From Bartonella krasnovii (GTDB taxonomy: Bacteria; Pseudomonadota; Alphaproteobacteria; Rhizobiales; Rhizobiaceae): DNA of 64,000 nt. A model generated the notes under the pieces. It was not told the DNA's origin. It searched no databases and was given only the letters and a program-made list of their open reading frames with translations. Made by a program: the position numbers and the translations under genes. The stretch lies in NCBI RefSeq assembly GCF_003606345.3, contig NZ_CP031844.2, positions 1,843,001 to 1,907,000 of the forward strand, in the 5' to 3' direction. Below, piece by piece: positions 19,601 to 27,532 of this stretch (the first letter of the stretch is position 1; each line of letters begins with the position of its first letter).

Positions 19601-20468
19601 GTCTTTATCAATTTAATATATGTTGATTGTTCTATCGGATGAAGTGTTTGTAAAGTAAAGCATGGATGGAAAACGTTAGTGATCTGCTATTTTTTCCTAA
19701 AAAACGCTTCATTCGTTAAAGGGAGCATGCTTTCCTTTACACTAGATATCGTTTAGCTCAAGGCATCATGAAGACTATAAAATTTATAGTACACGCCCCT
19801 TTTTAGGTTTGATCAGGAGCAAACAGGTATCATCGTACATACTTTCCTACCCCCAAATGTTGCAGCCTTTTACATGAGAAGAGTGTAGACTTGAAAATTT
19901 TCATAAGAGGCATTTTCTGTTCCTTCATGCGTGTAGCTTAGCTTTCTTTAGACTATTTGTTTAAGATATCGCTTTTTTTCTATCTCATCTCATTTCATTT
20001 TGGCGGCTGAGATAAAACAAGCTATTTGGGTTGTCTGCGATAAGGATGCTATCGGTGTTTTCTTAAGGGTGTGATTGTAAGACGCAACTTCATAAAATGC
20101 CGGTTTGATTTCATGATTTTGGTGAAGGGGATAAAAAAAGTTTGAGAGGTGAAAAGCCTCTCATTTTTTAAGCTCAATCCTAAAATTATCGCGTACTTTA
20201 TTGTGTCTTTTTACAAAAGGCAAAAAAATTCAAAATCATCATACTTTTCTTTTGTTTTCATAAGGGAGGAGATATCAGTCAATTTATCATATCGTTTGGG
20301 GCATTATATCATTTGGGAGGGGAAAAGAGATTTGCTCATATTATGTCGTTAAAGATAGAAAGAACATCTTAAAATCAAGCAATTTTAAGTCTTTGGGGGA
20401 GACACAAGAGGCATTGACGAATTGGTCTAGATTCGATAATTGAGGGTATTTTTCATTGGGGAAAAAGC
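19601..20468. other. Intergenic region between the efflux operon and the split R-M gene
   Basis: No gene is supported in these 868 bases. The notable element is the terminator-like hairpin at 20143-20169, more than 540 bases after macB, which leaves room for an untranslated transcript. I see no tRNA or clear riboswitch. Confidence 0.45.
20143..20169 (+). terminator. Intrinsic terminator candidate
   Basis: A 7-bp stem TGAGAGG/CCTCTCA with a 7-base loop is followed at once by six T residues. The minus strand also has a T-rich run after the stem, so it may act in both directions. It is far from any upstream coding end. Confidence 0.6.
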
Positions 20469-21998
20469 ATGACGACGCTACAATCGCTTTTACAGACATA
20501 TCGTGAGGAAGCGCGTACCGAACGGGATAAGGGCACGTATTTTGAGCGTTTTGCTCTTGCTTATCTGACCCATGACCCCCTCCAGTCTCAGTGTTATGAA
20601 AAGGTTCAAACTTTTAAAGATTGGGCACACGAAAATGGCTGGGATGGTCGTGATACCGGGATTGATCTGGTGGCAAAGCTTCGTCATGAAGATGGTTTTG
20701 CGGCAATTCAATGTAAATTTTATGATGAATCCTATCGGATTAAAAAAGCAGATATTGATAGTTTTATTTCAGCATCAGGGAAAGAACCGTTTAAGCGGCG
20801 TGTGATCATAGATAGTACACTCAATGCTTGGACTGACAATGCTGAAACAATGATACAGGGGCAAAAAATTCCTGTTACACGGATTAATCTTTCCGATTTG
20901 CAAAAAAGTCCAATCCGTTGGGAGACTTTTGCAGCCAAAGGCACCATTGCGTTGGAGGGTAAAAAGAAACTCCGTCCCCATCAGGGAGAGGCATTGCGTT
21001 TTGTGCGTGCGGGGCTTGCTCAGGCTGATCGAGGTAAGCTCATTATGGCTTGTGGAACCGGTAAGACATTTACCAGTCTTAAGATTGCTGAGGATTTAGC
21101 CGGTCAAGGCAAGTTTGTTTTGTTTCTTGTGCCCTCCTTGGCACTGATGTCACAGACGGTGCGTGAATGGACAACGGATGCTGAAATTGACTTACGTTCC
21201 TTTGCGGTTTGTTCTGATACACAAGTGGGAAAGCGTCGTAAAAATAGTGATGATGTTGCAGAAATTGATGTGTGTGACCTTGCTTTTCCAGCGACAACCG
21301 ATGCAGCAAAACTGGCAGAACAGGCGGGCAAAACTGTTGCAGATGAGATGAGCGTGGTGTTTGCAACCTATCAATCCATTCAGGTGATTGCAGATGCTCA
21401 GAAAAATTATGATTTTCCCACTTTTGATCTGATCATTTGTGATGAGGCGCATCGTACAACAGGGGCAACGCTGGAGGGGGAGGATGAATCCAATTTTGTG
21501 AAGGTGCATTCCAATGATGTTATTCGGGCTAAAAAACGCCTTTATATGACAGCAACCCCCCGCATTTTTGGGAATAACGCAAAAAGTCGCGCACATGAGG
21601 CCAATGCTGTTCTCGCTTCGATGGATGATGAAAAACTTTTTGGTAAAACACTTTTTTATCGGGGGTTTTCATGGGCTGTACAGCATAACCTTTTAACAGA
21701 CTATAAGGTTATTGTTTTAGCTGTAGATGAAAAACTCATCAGTTCCGCTGTTCAAAAGCGCCTTAGTGATAGCGAATCTGCGCTTATTCTTGATGATGCA
21801 ACGAAAATTATTGGTTGTTATAAGGCACTGACCAAACAAGATATGCAAGCTGATGTTGGGGGTGATCGATATCCTATGCATCGTGCTTTAGCGTTTTGTA
21901 AAGATATTCGTAGTTCTAAACTGGTCCGTAAGGAATTTTCAGCAGTTGTTGAGGAATATCTTGAGAGTCATACTTTAAGAATATTAACCACACACTAA
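20469..21998 (+). CDS. Type ISP-like restriction-modification enzyme, N-terminal part of a split gene (nuclease and helicase motor)
   Basis: The 509-residue frame begins with an Mrr-like nuclease domain: YFERFALAYL, then the PD-(D/E)xK-type core GIDLVAKL...AAIQCKFYDE (about residues 62-85). An SF2 helicase follows with Walker A MACGTGKTFT (about 194-203), DEAH box IICDEAHRT (about 316-324) and motif III TATPR. It ends within the second helicase lobe at EEYLESHTLRILTTH, missing motifs V-VI, the methyltransferase and the recognition domain, all of which are at 3812-7282 on the other strand. Upstream gggg at 20458-20461 is a plausible ribosome site. As a lone nuclease-helicase without target recognition it is probably inactive. 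Confidence 0.85.
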   Translation: MTTLQSLLQTYREEARTERDKGTYFERFALAYLTHDPLQSQCYEKVQTFKDWAHENGWDGRDTGIDLVAKLRHEDGFAAIQCKFYDESYRIKKADIDSFISASGKEPFKRRVIIDSTLNAWTDNAETMIQGQKIPVTRINLSDLQKSPIRWETFAAKGTIALEGKKKLRPHQGEALRFVRAGLAQADRGKLIMACGTGKTFTSLKIAEDLAGQGKFVLFLVPSLALMSQTVREWTTDAEIDLRSFAVCSDTQVGKRRKNSDDVAEIDVCDLAFPATTDAAKLAEQAGKTVADEMSVVFATYQSIQVIADAQKNYDFPTFDLIICDEAHRTTGATLEGEDESNFVKVHSNDVIRAKKRLYMTATPRIFGNNAKSRAHEANAVLASMDDEKLFGKTLFYRGFSWAVQHNLLTDYKVIVLAVDEKLISSAVQKRLSDSESALILDDATKIIGCYKALTKQDMQADVGGDRYPMHRALAFCKDIRSSKLVRKEFSAVVEEYLESHTLRILTTH

Positions 21999-22968
21999 AA
22001 AACATCTCACGAAAGCGATCTTATCACTCTTCAAATGGCGCTCTTTCACAGAAAAACAAAATAAACAAAACTTTCTTTATCAGACAAAATATAACTTATA
22101 AGAAACACTTCATTGTTCTTATGTTGAATGAAAACAATGAAAATCGTAAAATGCTCTTATTTCCAATCCCTCTCCTGTTGAATCAATCAAAATCATTCTT
22201 TGCACATCACAAATAGAATTAGGATATGGATAACAAATGATTAAAGAAAGGAATCAAAGCCTCTCATGTCCCTCCCAAGTCTCAAGAGCTTTCGAAACAT
22301 TGAAAGTTAGAAAAGCGTATGATGGTGCAGAATAGATAGAAACTTTTATATTCCGCGCCATAAAATAGACTTATGTCATTAGAAAATATTTTCTTGAAAA
22401 AAGCAGTAAATTAGCAACACAAGTGTATCCCCTTTGAGATATTCTGTTTCTAAAGGAAACTCTTTAATTTATATGAAAATGCCACGATTAAAAAAACTGA
22501 TATATAACAAAGTGTTCCGCACTCTATACCAAGGAGTGCACAACATTGTGGCTAGCAAATACAACCATAGTGTTGGCGTACTGCTTACGCCATAAACTCT
22601 TCCGATTTAAACCCTTTTTGTAAAGAATCAATAAAACCATTTATTTGCATAGACTAAAAAAGAACAACATTAAATAAAACGATAAAAAAGAGATAAAACC
22701 CCCCTCCTCTCTCACATGCAAAAAGAAATTATAATATTTTAAGCTAGCAAGCATAATGATAATGCTAACTTATGACAAAAATATCTTTTTCATTTAGATG
22801 CATTTATCTATATTTTTTATCATTTTATTTTATATTTCAATAGATTAATATATCTATACAGTATTTTTATACAATCAAATAAGCAAAAAGCGCCTACTTC
22901 TCACATTCATATCTCTTGATATTCCCTTGCCTTATAAATATCACACATGTGTTATGCTACTTCTGTTG
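21999..22968. other. Intergenic region before the trw locus
   Basis: No gene is supported over these 970 bases. The left edge is the inferred inversion breakpoint, followed by dispersed repeat copy 3. The right half (22500-22960) is very AT-rich, as expected next to a locus facing an H-NS-like gene. Confidence 0.5.
22128..22480 (+). repeat. Degenerate dispersed repeat, copy 3
   Basis: Shares with the other copies the cctgttgaatcaatcaaaat motif, the atggataacaaatgatt block and the ctcaagagctttcgaaacatt segment. Its 3' half also matches copy 4: both contain a ttagcaacacaagtgtat-like block followed by a gatattctgttt-like block. There is no open frame. It lies about 130 bases right of the inferred inversion breakpoint. 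Confidence 0.55.
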
Positions 22969-23256
22969 TTATGTTACTTCGAGTTCATCAAGTGTATACC
23001 CATTCTCCAACCACTCTTTAATCCACTTAGGTCTCCGTCCACGCCCATTCCATAATTCCCATTGGTTATTGGGATTCCTATAATGACGCTCTTTGCTCAC
23101 AAGATCAGCAATATCAATTCCATGGGTATTAGCAATTTCAAGAATTTTTCGTCGTGCATTTTGCTTTTCTTTTGCTTGCCGTTTTTTCAGTTCCACATCA
23201 ATTTGTGTACGCATCTCTTTTAATTCATCAAAATTCATATTTTTGAGATCATTCAC
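22969..23256 (-). CDS. H-NS-family nucleoid-associated protein
   Basis: The 95-residue product has an N-terminal coiled-coil (MNFDELKEMRTQIDVELKKR, continuing to about residue 45) for oligomerisation, and a C-terminal H-NS DNA-binding domain with YRNPNNQWELWNGRGRRPKW, the family's AT-hook-like loop. I chose GTG 23256 because GGGGAG lies 8 bases upstream; the frame runs open to 23310, which would add 18 residues without homology. Such proteins bind and silence AT-rich acquired DNA. It is divergent to the trw leader genes and so well placed to control them; that role is inference. Confidence 0.88.
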   Translation of the reverse strand: MNDLKNMNFDELKEMRTQIDVELKKRQAKEKQNARRKILEIANTHGIDIADLVSKERHYRNPNNQWELWNGRGRRPKWIKEWLENGYTLDELEVT

Positions 23257-23384
23257 CTTAATTACTCCCCTTGCAAAAAAGAATTGTCCTTTGCCATATT
23301 TTAAACACAATTATAGACAATTTTCGTCTATTTATTATCAAAATTAAAAATACGATACATATATCACTTTGACGGAGATGTGTT

Positions 23385-23999
23385 TTGTACCACAAAGAAC
23401 TCTTTATTTGTGTCTCAACTTCCACCATTGTATCCTTTTTCAGTTTAGTTGCTGAAATTGGAAAATGCAGTGCGCAAACACCATCACACCTCCCTGACTC
23501 TCATGAATCAGTAGTCAAAAGTAAATATAAATCTCCACTCTATAAACTATGGCAATATGCAACAAAGAACAAGCCCTCTCTCTATAATGATGGTGTAGTT
23601 CATTATAACAATACGAGCTGCCCTCAAATACAAAAAGTTTTTACTTGGTATAAATGTTCTTTAAATCTCTTTTTGCAACAAAGAAATTATATAAAACAAG
23701 CAGCTTCTAGAGAGTTCCAAAAATCATTATTGATTAAAAGTCGTACTTTTTTCCTTCATTCAAATAATATCGATTGGCGTAGTCAGCTCTGTTTTATAGC
23801 ATACATTGATCTTGCTTCTTGGATATTCATATATATTACGAATCTTCTTAGAAAAGAAAAAAGTCACCGCCACAAGGAATATTTTAGGCAAAATGATTTT
23901 GTTTTGCAAATTTATAAAACCAAAAGACAGCGGCAAAAAGCACTAAACAGCATTGGCATTTGTATCAATAAAACTCTTCATAATAAGGTGTATTGCTGA
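23385..23999 (+). CDS. Unknown protein with signal peptide or N-terminal anchor, first gene of the trw leader
   Basis: I do not recognise this 204-residue protein. The N-terminus has a hydrophobic run (ICVSTSTIVSFFSLVAEIG) ending near KCSAQTPS, which could be a cleavable signal or a lipoprotein-like signal. A second hydrophobic stretch (CFIAYIDLASWIFIYIT, about residues 137-153) and a very basic C-terminus follow. Codon content is normal for the area. The start is TTG with GGAG 7 bases upstream. Its stop overlaps the next start as TGATG, so it is probably translated and coupled to the TrwN-like gene. It might be a decayed or rapidly changing accessory protein of the secretion system. Confidence 0.55.
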   Translation: MYHKELFICVSTSTIVSFFSLVAEIGKCSAQTPSHLPDSHESVVKSKYKSPLYKLWQYATKNKPSLYNDGVVHYNNTSCPQIQKVFTWYKCSLNLFLQQRNYIKQAASREFQKSLLIKSRTFFLHSNNIDWRSQLCFIAYIDLASWIFIYITNLLRKEKSHRHKEYFRQNDFVLQIYKTKRQRQKALNSIGICINKTLHNKVYC

Positions 24000-24643
24000 T
24001 GATTATTCCAGATTTCGCAATGTTTGCTGCTTCATACATATCTGATACCCCTCATCCAGTATTTTCAGCTCTCATCGAACAGGAAGCGCGGGATAATGCT
24101 TATATAACAGGTAAGAATGATAAATTATTCCGTCAACTATCTCTGCTTAAAGCAAGAGTCGAAGAAACAGCAACAACTGAGCAGTTTAAACAAAATAAAC
24201 ATAATTTTGACGCAATTTTTGAGCAAATCGATGTTGAAAATATGAAATGGCTTTCTTTTTTTGGGGCATTTGACTTTTGCAGAAATCTTGCATCTGCGCA
24301 AAGCGCTTTGACTTACTATTATGAACAAACAACATCAAGGTGTATCTTTGAGAAAGAAGCATTGCGGTCTACTCTGAGTTTTTACAAAACAGAAAACTTA
24401 AACAGTGGTGCTGATACACAGATCGTTGCTTCATATAGCGAAGTGAAAGCTGCTGTACAAAGAAATGAAGATTTGCAAGAGCCTGTAAGGCTTAAAAAAG
24501 AAGAACCAGAACAGACAACTAAAGTAGATTCTCTTCCTCTTTCTTCAGAGGATTTAGAAGATGCGTTTTCGCATAAAGAAAGTAGCAGCCGTGATGCTTT
24601 TGCCACGGAAGATTCTTCTTCATCGGCAAAGCAGCTAGAGTGA
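23999..24643 (+). CDS. Diverged TrwN/VirB1-like lytic transglycosylase
   Basis: The first ~120 residues follow the VirB1-family plan closely: DFAMFAASYISDTPHPVFSA, then QEARDNAYITG, which aligns with the catalytic ESGFNPYAIG segment and keeps the glutamate. After a helix comes KHNFDAIFEQIDVENMKWL (family: GHNFDvGLgQIN..N...L) and AFDFCRNLASAQSAL (family: aFdpCtNLraga.vL). Several usually invariant residues differ, for example GLgQIN becomes IFEQID, so enzymatic activity is uncertain. The C-terminal ~80 residues are acidic and serine-rich. VirB1 enzymes open peptidoglycan for pilus assembly. I use ATG 23999, which overlaps the upstream stop; a TTG six bases earlier is possible. My alignment is by eye. 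Confidence 0.6.
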   Translation: MIIPDFAMFAASYISDTPHPVFSALIEQEARDNAYITGKNDKLFRQLSLLKARVEETATTEQFKQNKHNFDAIFEQIDVENMKWLSFFGAFDFCRNLASAQSALTYYYEQTTSRCIFEKEALRSTLSFYKTENLNSGADTQIVASYSEVKAAVQRNEDLQEPVRLKKEEPEQTTKVDSLPLSSEDLEDAFSHKESSSRDAFATEDSSSSAKQLE

Positions 24644-24724
24644 TAACTGGTATTTTTATAAATGAAAACTAGAATTTTGATAGGGTGGTATAATGAAAGC
24701 TAGATAAGAAAATATTAAAGCTCT

Positions 24725-24757
24725 AATTAGTAAGATTAGACAAAATCTCTTCTAATT
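24725..24757. promoter_or_regulatory. Nested inverted repeats upstream of the trwL leader gene, possible operator
   Basis: AATTAG at 24725-24730 pairs with CTAATT at 24752-24757, and inside it AGATT at 24733-24737 pairs with AATCT at 24744-24748. The structure ends 12 bases before the ATG at 24770, overlapping where a repressor or the ribosome would bind. There is no T-run, so a terminator is unlikely. Function is inferred from position only. Confidence 0.4.
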
Positions 24758-24769
24758 GAGGGCAAAAAA

Positions 24770-25066
24770 ATGAAAATGATAGAACAAAACAGCGTTGATA
24801 TAGCATTTAGTCAGAGAGCAGCACGTGAAATTACAGTTGTGATGCGCTCAGAAAGGGAATGGTATTTTACGTTTGTTGCCGATGATCCAATCACCGGAAA
24901 ACCTAATAAATATACATTACTTACACAAAGAGGAAAATTAAGAACTTGGGCTGACCCAAAATATCTCTTTAAGTTTCTTCATGAAAGAGGGGTCATTTGT
25001 GGGAGTTTTAATCTTAATCAGGATAAAGAACATGAAACAATTAAATATTCTTCAGAAAATAATTAG
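24770..25066 (+). CDS. Small unknown protein immediately upstream of trwL1
   Basis: A 98-residue soluble protein with no signal peptide or membrane segment. It reads like a compact alpha/beta domain (WYFTFVADDPITGKPNKYTL, then LRTWADPKYLFKFLHERGV). GAGGG lies shortly upstream of the ATG. Its 3' end overlaps the trwL1 start by 35 bases in another frame, so the two are likely co-transcribed and coupled. Position suggests a Kor-type regulator or plasmid-derived accessory protein, but I see no recognisable helix-turn-helix and do not assign a function. Confidence 0.6.
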   Translation: MKMIEQNSVDIAFSQRAAREITVVMRSEREWYFTFVADDPITGKPNKYTLLTQRGKLRTWADPKYLFKFLHERGVICGSFNLNQDKEHETIKYSSENN

Positions 25067-25346
25067 GAGTAAAACGACTAAAACATCTGCAGTTCTAACT
25101 GTATTTTTTATGACATATTCTACATGGGCCCAAGCGGCGTTAGATCCTGCAACAAAAGCCTTAACAGCTCTTCAGACAGACTTAAAGACGCTTATCCCTA
25201 TTGCTGCTGCTGTTATACTTTTGTGCTTAGCAATTGGTTATGCAGGGCGCTACATCGGAAAAGATACATTTGTGCGGTGGAGTATCGGTGTTGTTATTGC
25301 AGGATCAGCAGCTGAGCTTGCTAATTTGTTGTTTAAAGTTAATTAA
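25032..25346 (+). CDS. trwL1: Trw pilin TrwL, copy 1 (VirB2-like)
   Basis: A 104-residue prepilin of the Trw type IV secretion system. A signal peptide ends near MTYSTWAQA. The mature part has two membrane segments joined by a basic loop: LIPIAAAVILLCLAIGYAGR, then YIGKDTFVRWSIGVVIAGSA. I chose ATG 25032 since it matches the MK(Q/K)LN start of the other copies; the frame is open further left without homology. In this copy the loop helix begins IPIAAA instead of the IPLAAG of copies 2-7. TrwL subunits form surface filaments proposed to touch erythrocytes. Confidence 0.93.
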   Translation: MKQLNILQKIIRSKTTKTSAVLTVFFMTYSTWAQAALDPATKALTALQTDLKTLIPIAAAVILLCLAIGYAGRYIGKDTFVRWSIGVVIAGSAAELANLLFKVN

Positions 25347-25447
25347 TGAAAAAAACTTAGATTTCAGTATTTTATTTATATTCAAAAAACTATATTGAAA
25401 AAAAGAAAGTACTCATGTCAACTGTAGTATAAATTGAGATAAAAGAT

Positions 25448-25762
25448 ATGAAACAATCAAATATTTTTAAAACGATTAAGAGTAAAGTTAGTAAAGCGTC
25501 TGCAGTTTTTACTGTATTTTTTGTAACCAATCCTGTGTGTGCTCAGCCACAACATTTAACAACTGCAAATACAGCTTTAAATGCTCTCCAGACAGACTTA
25601 AAAACGATTATTCCTCTTGCTGCTGGCGTTATACTTTTGTGTTTAGCAATTGGTTATGCAGGACGCTATATCAGCAAAGATACATTTGTACGTTGGGGTA
25701 TCGGTGTTGTTATCGCTGGTTCAGCTGCCGAACTTGCTAAGCTTTTATTCACGACTCCATAA
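25448..25762 (+). CDS. trwL2: Trw pilin TrwL, copy 2 (VirB2-like)
   Basis: A 104-residue tandem paralogue. The signal peptide ends near TNPVCAQ; the variable mature N-terminus is PQHLTTANTALNALQTDLKT, then the shared IPLAAGVILLCLAIGYAGRY core and a C-terminal tail LAKLLFTTP. It differs from most copies in having ISKDTFVRWG rather than IGKDTFVRWA, a substitution shared in part with copy 7. It is preceded by a gataaaag ribosome-site region and separated from copy 1 by about 100 AT-rich bases. Confidence 0.93.
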   Translation: MKQSNIFKTIKSKVSKASAVFTVFFVTNPVCAQPQHLTTANTALNALQTDLKTIIPLAAGVILLCLAIGYAGRYISKDTFVRWGIGVVIAGSAAELAKLLFTTP

Positions 25763-25903
25763 ATAATCATAAAATTATGTAATATGAAATATTATTTTTA
25801 CTCAGAGAGAAATTTAAATTGCGAAGTCTTATGCATATCTAGAAAACTAGATCGAAAAAGAGGGATTATTATACAAATTTTAATCTAAATTAGGATAAAT
25901 AAT

Positions 25904-26224
25904 GTGAAAAAATTAAATATTCTTCAAATAATAATTCGTAATAAAACTGTTAAAATCCTTGCCGCTTTAGCTGTATTTTTTATAACATATCCTGTGTATG
26001 CTCAAGTGCAATTAAGCAATGCAAATAAAGCTTTAACGGAACTCAAGAGTGACTTAGATAAGATTATCCCTCTTGCCGCTGGCGTTGTACTTTTGTGTTT
26101 AGCAATCGGTTATGCGGGGCGCTACATCGGAAAAGATACATTCGTACGGTGGGCTATCGGTGTTGTCATTGCAGGATCAGCTGCCCAACTCGCTAATCTG
26201 TTATTCAAAGGTGCAGCTGGTTAA
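25904..26224 (+). CDS. trwL3: Trw pilin TrwL, copy 3 (VirB2-like)
   Basis: A 106-residue paralogue. It starts at GTG 25904, placed inside a misleading ATGTGA (an ATG at 25902 in another frame stops at once). The signal ends near TYPVYAQ, the variable segment is VQLSNANKALTELKSDLDK, followed by the common core with VVLLCLAIGYAGRY and tail LANLLFKGAAG. The GTG start is the only one in the array and could lower its translation. Confidence 0.92.
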   Translation: MKKLNILQIIIRNKTVKILAALAVFFITYPVYAQVQLSNANKALTELKSDLDKIIPLAAGVVLLCLAIGYAGRYIGKDTFVRWAIGVVIAGSAAQLANLLFKGAAG

Positions 26225-26356
26225 AATTCACTATAGCAATAATAAAAATGTCTAATAGGAAGTAAAAGATATCCATTAATTATAAATAAAGCCAATAATA
26301 GTTTCATTTATATTGAAAATATATGAAATGTTATTTAGAATTTTAAAGAGAGAAAT

Positions 26357-26674
26357 ATGAAAAAATTAATTAATTTCCAATCAAAAAATAATAACAAAAT
26401 CATCATACTTTCTGCAGCATTAACTGTTTTTTCTATGTGCAGTCCTGTATATGCTAACCCGCAATTATCAAATGCAAAAAATGCTTTAGAAAGGCTCACA
26501 GAAGACTTAAAGGTAATTATCCCTCTTGCTGCTGGCGTTATACTTTTGTGTTTAGCAATTGGTTATGCAGGGCGCTACATCGGAAAAGATACATTCGTAC
26601 GGTGGGCTATCGGTGTTGTCATCGCGGGATCAGCAGCCCAACTTGCTAACCTGTTATTCAAAGGTGCAGCATAA
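26357..26674 (+). CDS. trwL4: Trw pilin TrwL, copy 4 (VirB2-like)
   Basis: A 105-residue paralogue with a distinct leader (MKKLINFQSKNNNK) and signal end SPVYA. The variable mature N-terminus is NPQLSNAKNALERLTEDLKV; the core from IPLAAG to the end (LANLLFKGAA) is almost identical to copies 3 and 5, also at nucleotide level. Its RBS is agagagaaat just before ATG. It belongs to the leader type LIN(F/I)QSK shared by copies 4-7. Confidence 0.93.
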   Translation: MKKLINFQSKNNNKIIILSAALTVFSMCSPVYANPQLSNAKNALERLTEDLKVIIPLAAGVILLCLAIGYAGRYIGKDTFVRWAIGVVIAGSAAQLANLLFKGAA

Positions 26675-26757
26675 ATCAGTATAATACAAAGTGTTTTTAA
26701 GGTAAAAAACTATCTAAATTATTAAAATATTATGGTAATATTTCGTTAAGGTATAAT

Positions 26758-27078
26758 ATGCAAGAATTAATTAATATTCAATCGAAAAAGGACAACAGAA
26801 TTACTGTAATTTCTGTAGCTGCAGTTACGTTTTTTATGAACAGTTCTTATGCTAAAGCAGTGAATTTAACAAAGGCTCAAACGGCTTTAAATGCACTCAA
26901 GAGTGACTTAGATAAGATTATCCCTCTTGCCGCTGGCGTTATACTTTTGTGTTTAGCAATCGGTTATGCGGGGCGTTACATCGGAAAAGATACATTCGTA
27001 CGGTGGGCAATAGGTGTTGTCATTGCAGGATCAGCTGCCCAACTTGCTAACCTGTTATTCAAAGGTGCAGCTAGTTAA
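26758..27078 (+). CDS. trwL5: Trw pilin TrwL, copy 5 (VirB2-like)
   Basis: A 106-residue paralogue with leader MQELINIQSKKDNR, signal end SSYAKA and variable segment VNLTKAQTALNALKSDLDK. The C-terminal 65 residues match copies 3 and 4 (LANLLFKGAAS). The upstream ~75 bases are nearly the same as those upstream of copy 7, so copies 5 and 7 share a duplicated promoter-proximal block. Confidence 0.93.
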   Translation: MQELINIQSKKDNRITVISVAAVTFFMNSSYAKAVNLTKAQTALNALKSDLDKIIPLAAGVILLCLAIGYAGRYIGKDTFVRWAIGVVIAGSAAQLANLLFKGAAS

Positions 27079-27133
27079 AATTAATAACAATAGTATATAA
27101 TACGAAGTAATTTATAATCTTAGTGGAGAAAAT

Positions 27134-27448
27134 ATGCAAAAATTAATTAATTTTCAGTCAAAAAGTAACAATAGAATTGTCGCATTTTCTGTAGCCGTAA
27201 TTGCGTTTTTTATAACGCATCCTACGTATGCAAAATTAGATCCTGCTGAAAAAGCTTTAGGAGCTCTGAAAAAAGATCTTATTGATCACATTATCCCTCT
27301 TGCTGCTGGCGTTATACTTTTATGCTTAGCTATTGGTTATGCAGGAAGATACATTGGAAAAGATACGTTTGTACGGTGGGCTATCGGTGTTGTCATTGCA
27401 GGATCAGCTGCCCAACTTTCTAACTTGTTATTTAAAGGTACTGTATGA
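27134..27448 (+). CDS. trwL6: Trw pilin TrwL, copy 6 (VirB2-like)
   Basis: A 104-residue paralogue with leader MQKLINFQSKSNNR, signal end HPTYA and variable segment KLDPAEKALGALKKDLIDHI, one residue longer before IPLAAG than in the other copies. The core is conserved and the tail is LSNLLFKGTV. Only 55 bases separate it from copy 5. Confidence 0.93.
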   Translation: MQKLINFQSKSNNRIVAFSVAVIAFFITHPTYAKLDPAEKALGALKKDLIDHIIPLAAGVILLCLAIGYAGRYIGKDTFVRWAIGVVIAGSAAQLSNLLFKGTV

Positions 27449-27532
27449 ATCAGTATAATACAAAGTGTTTTTAAGGTAAAAAAACTATCTAAATTATTAA
27501 AATATTATGGTAATATTTCGTTAAGGTATAAT

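Noticed and set aside
3505..22480. Dispersed repeats as the cause of the inversion
   Set aside because: Copies 1 and 3, which flank the segment, have the same orientation. Recombination between direct copies deletes rather than inverts; the 9-mer at the broken ends is a better, though short, candidate.
24981..25031. Upstream start for trwL1
   Set aside because: The extra 17 residues are not shared by other TrwL copies and would disturb the signal peptide.
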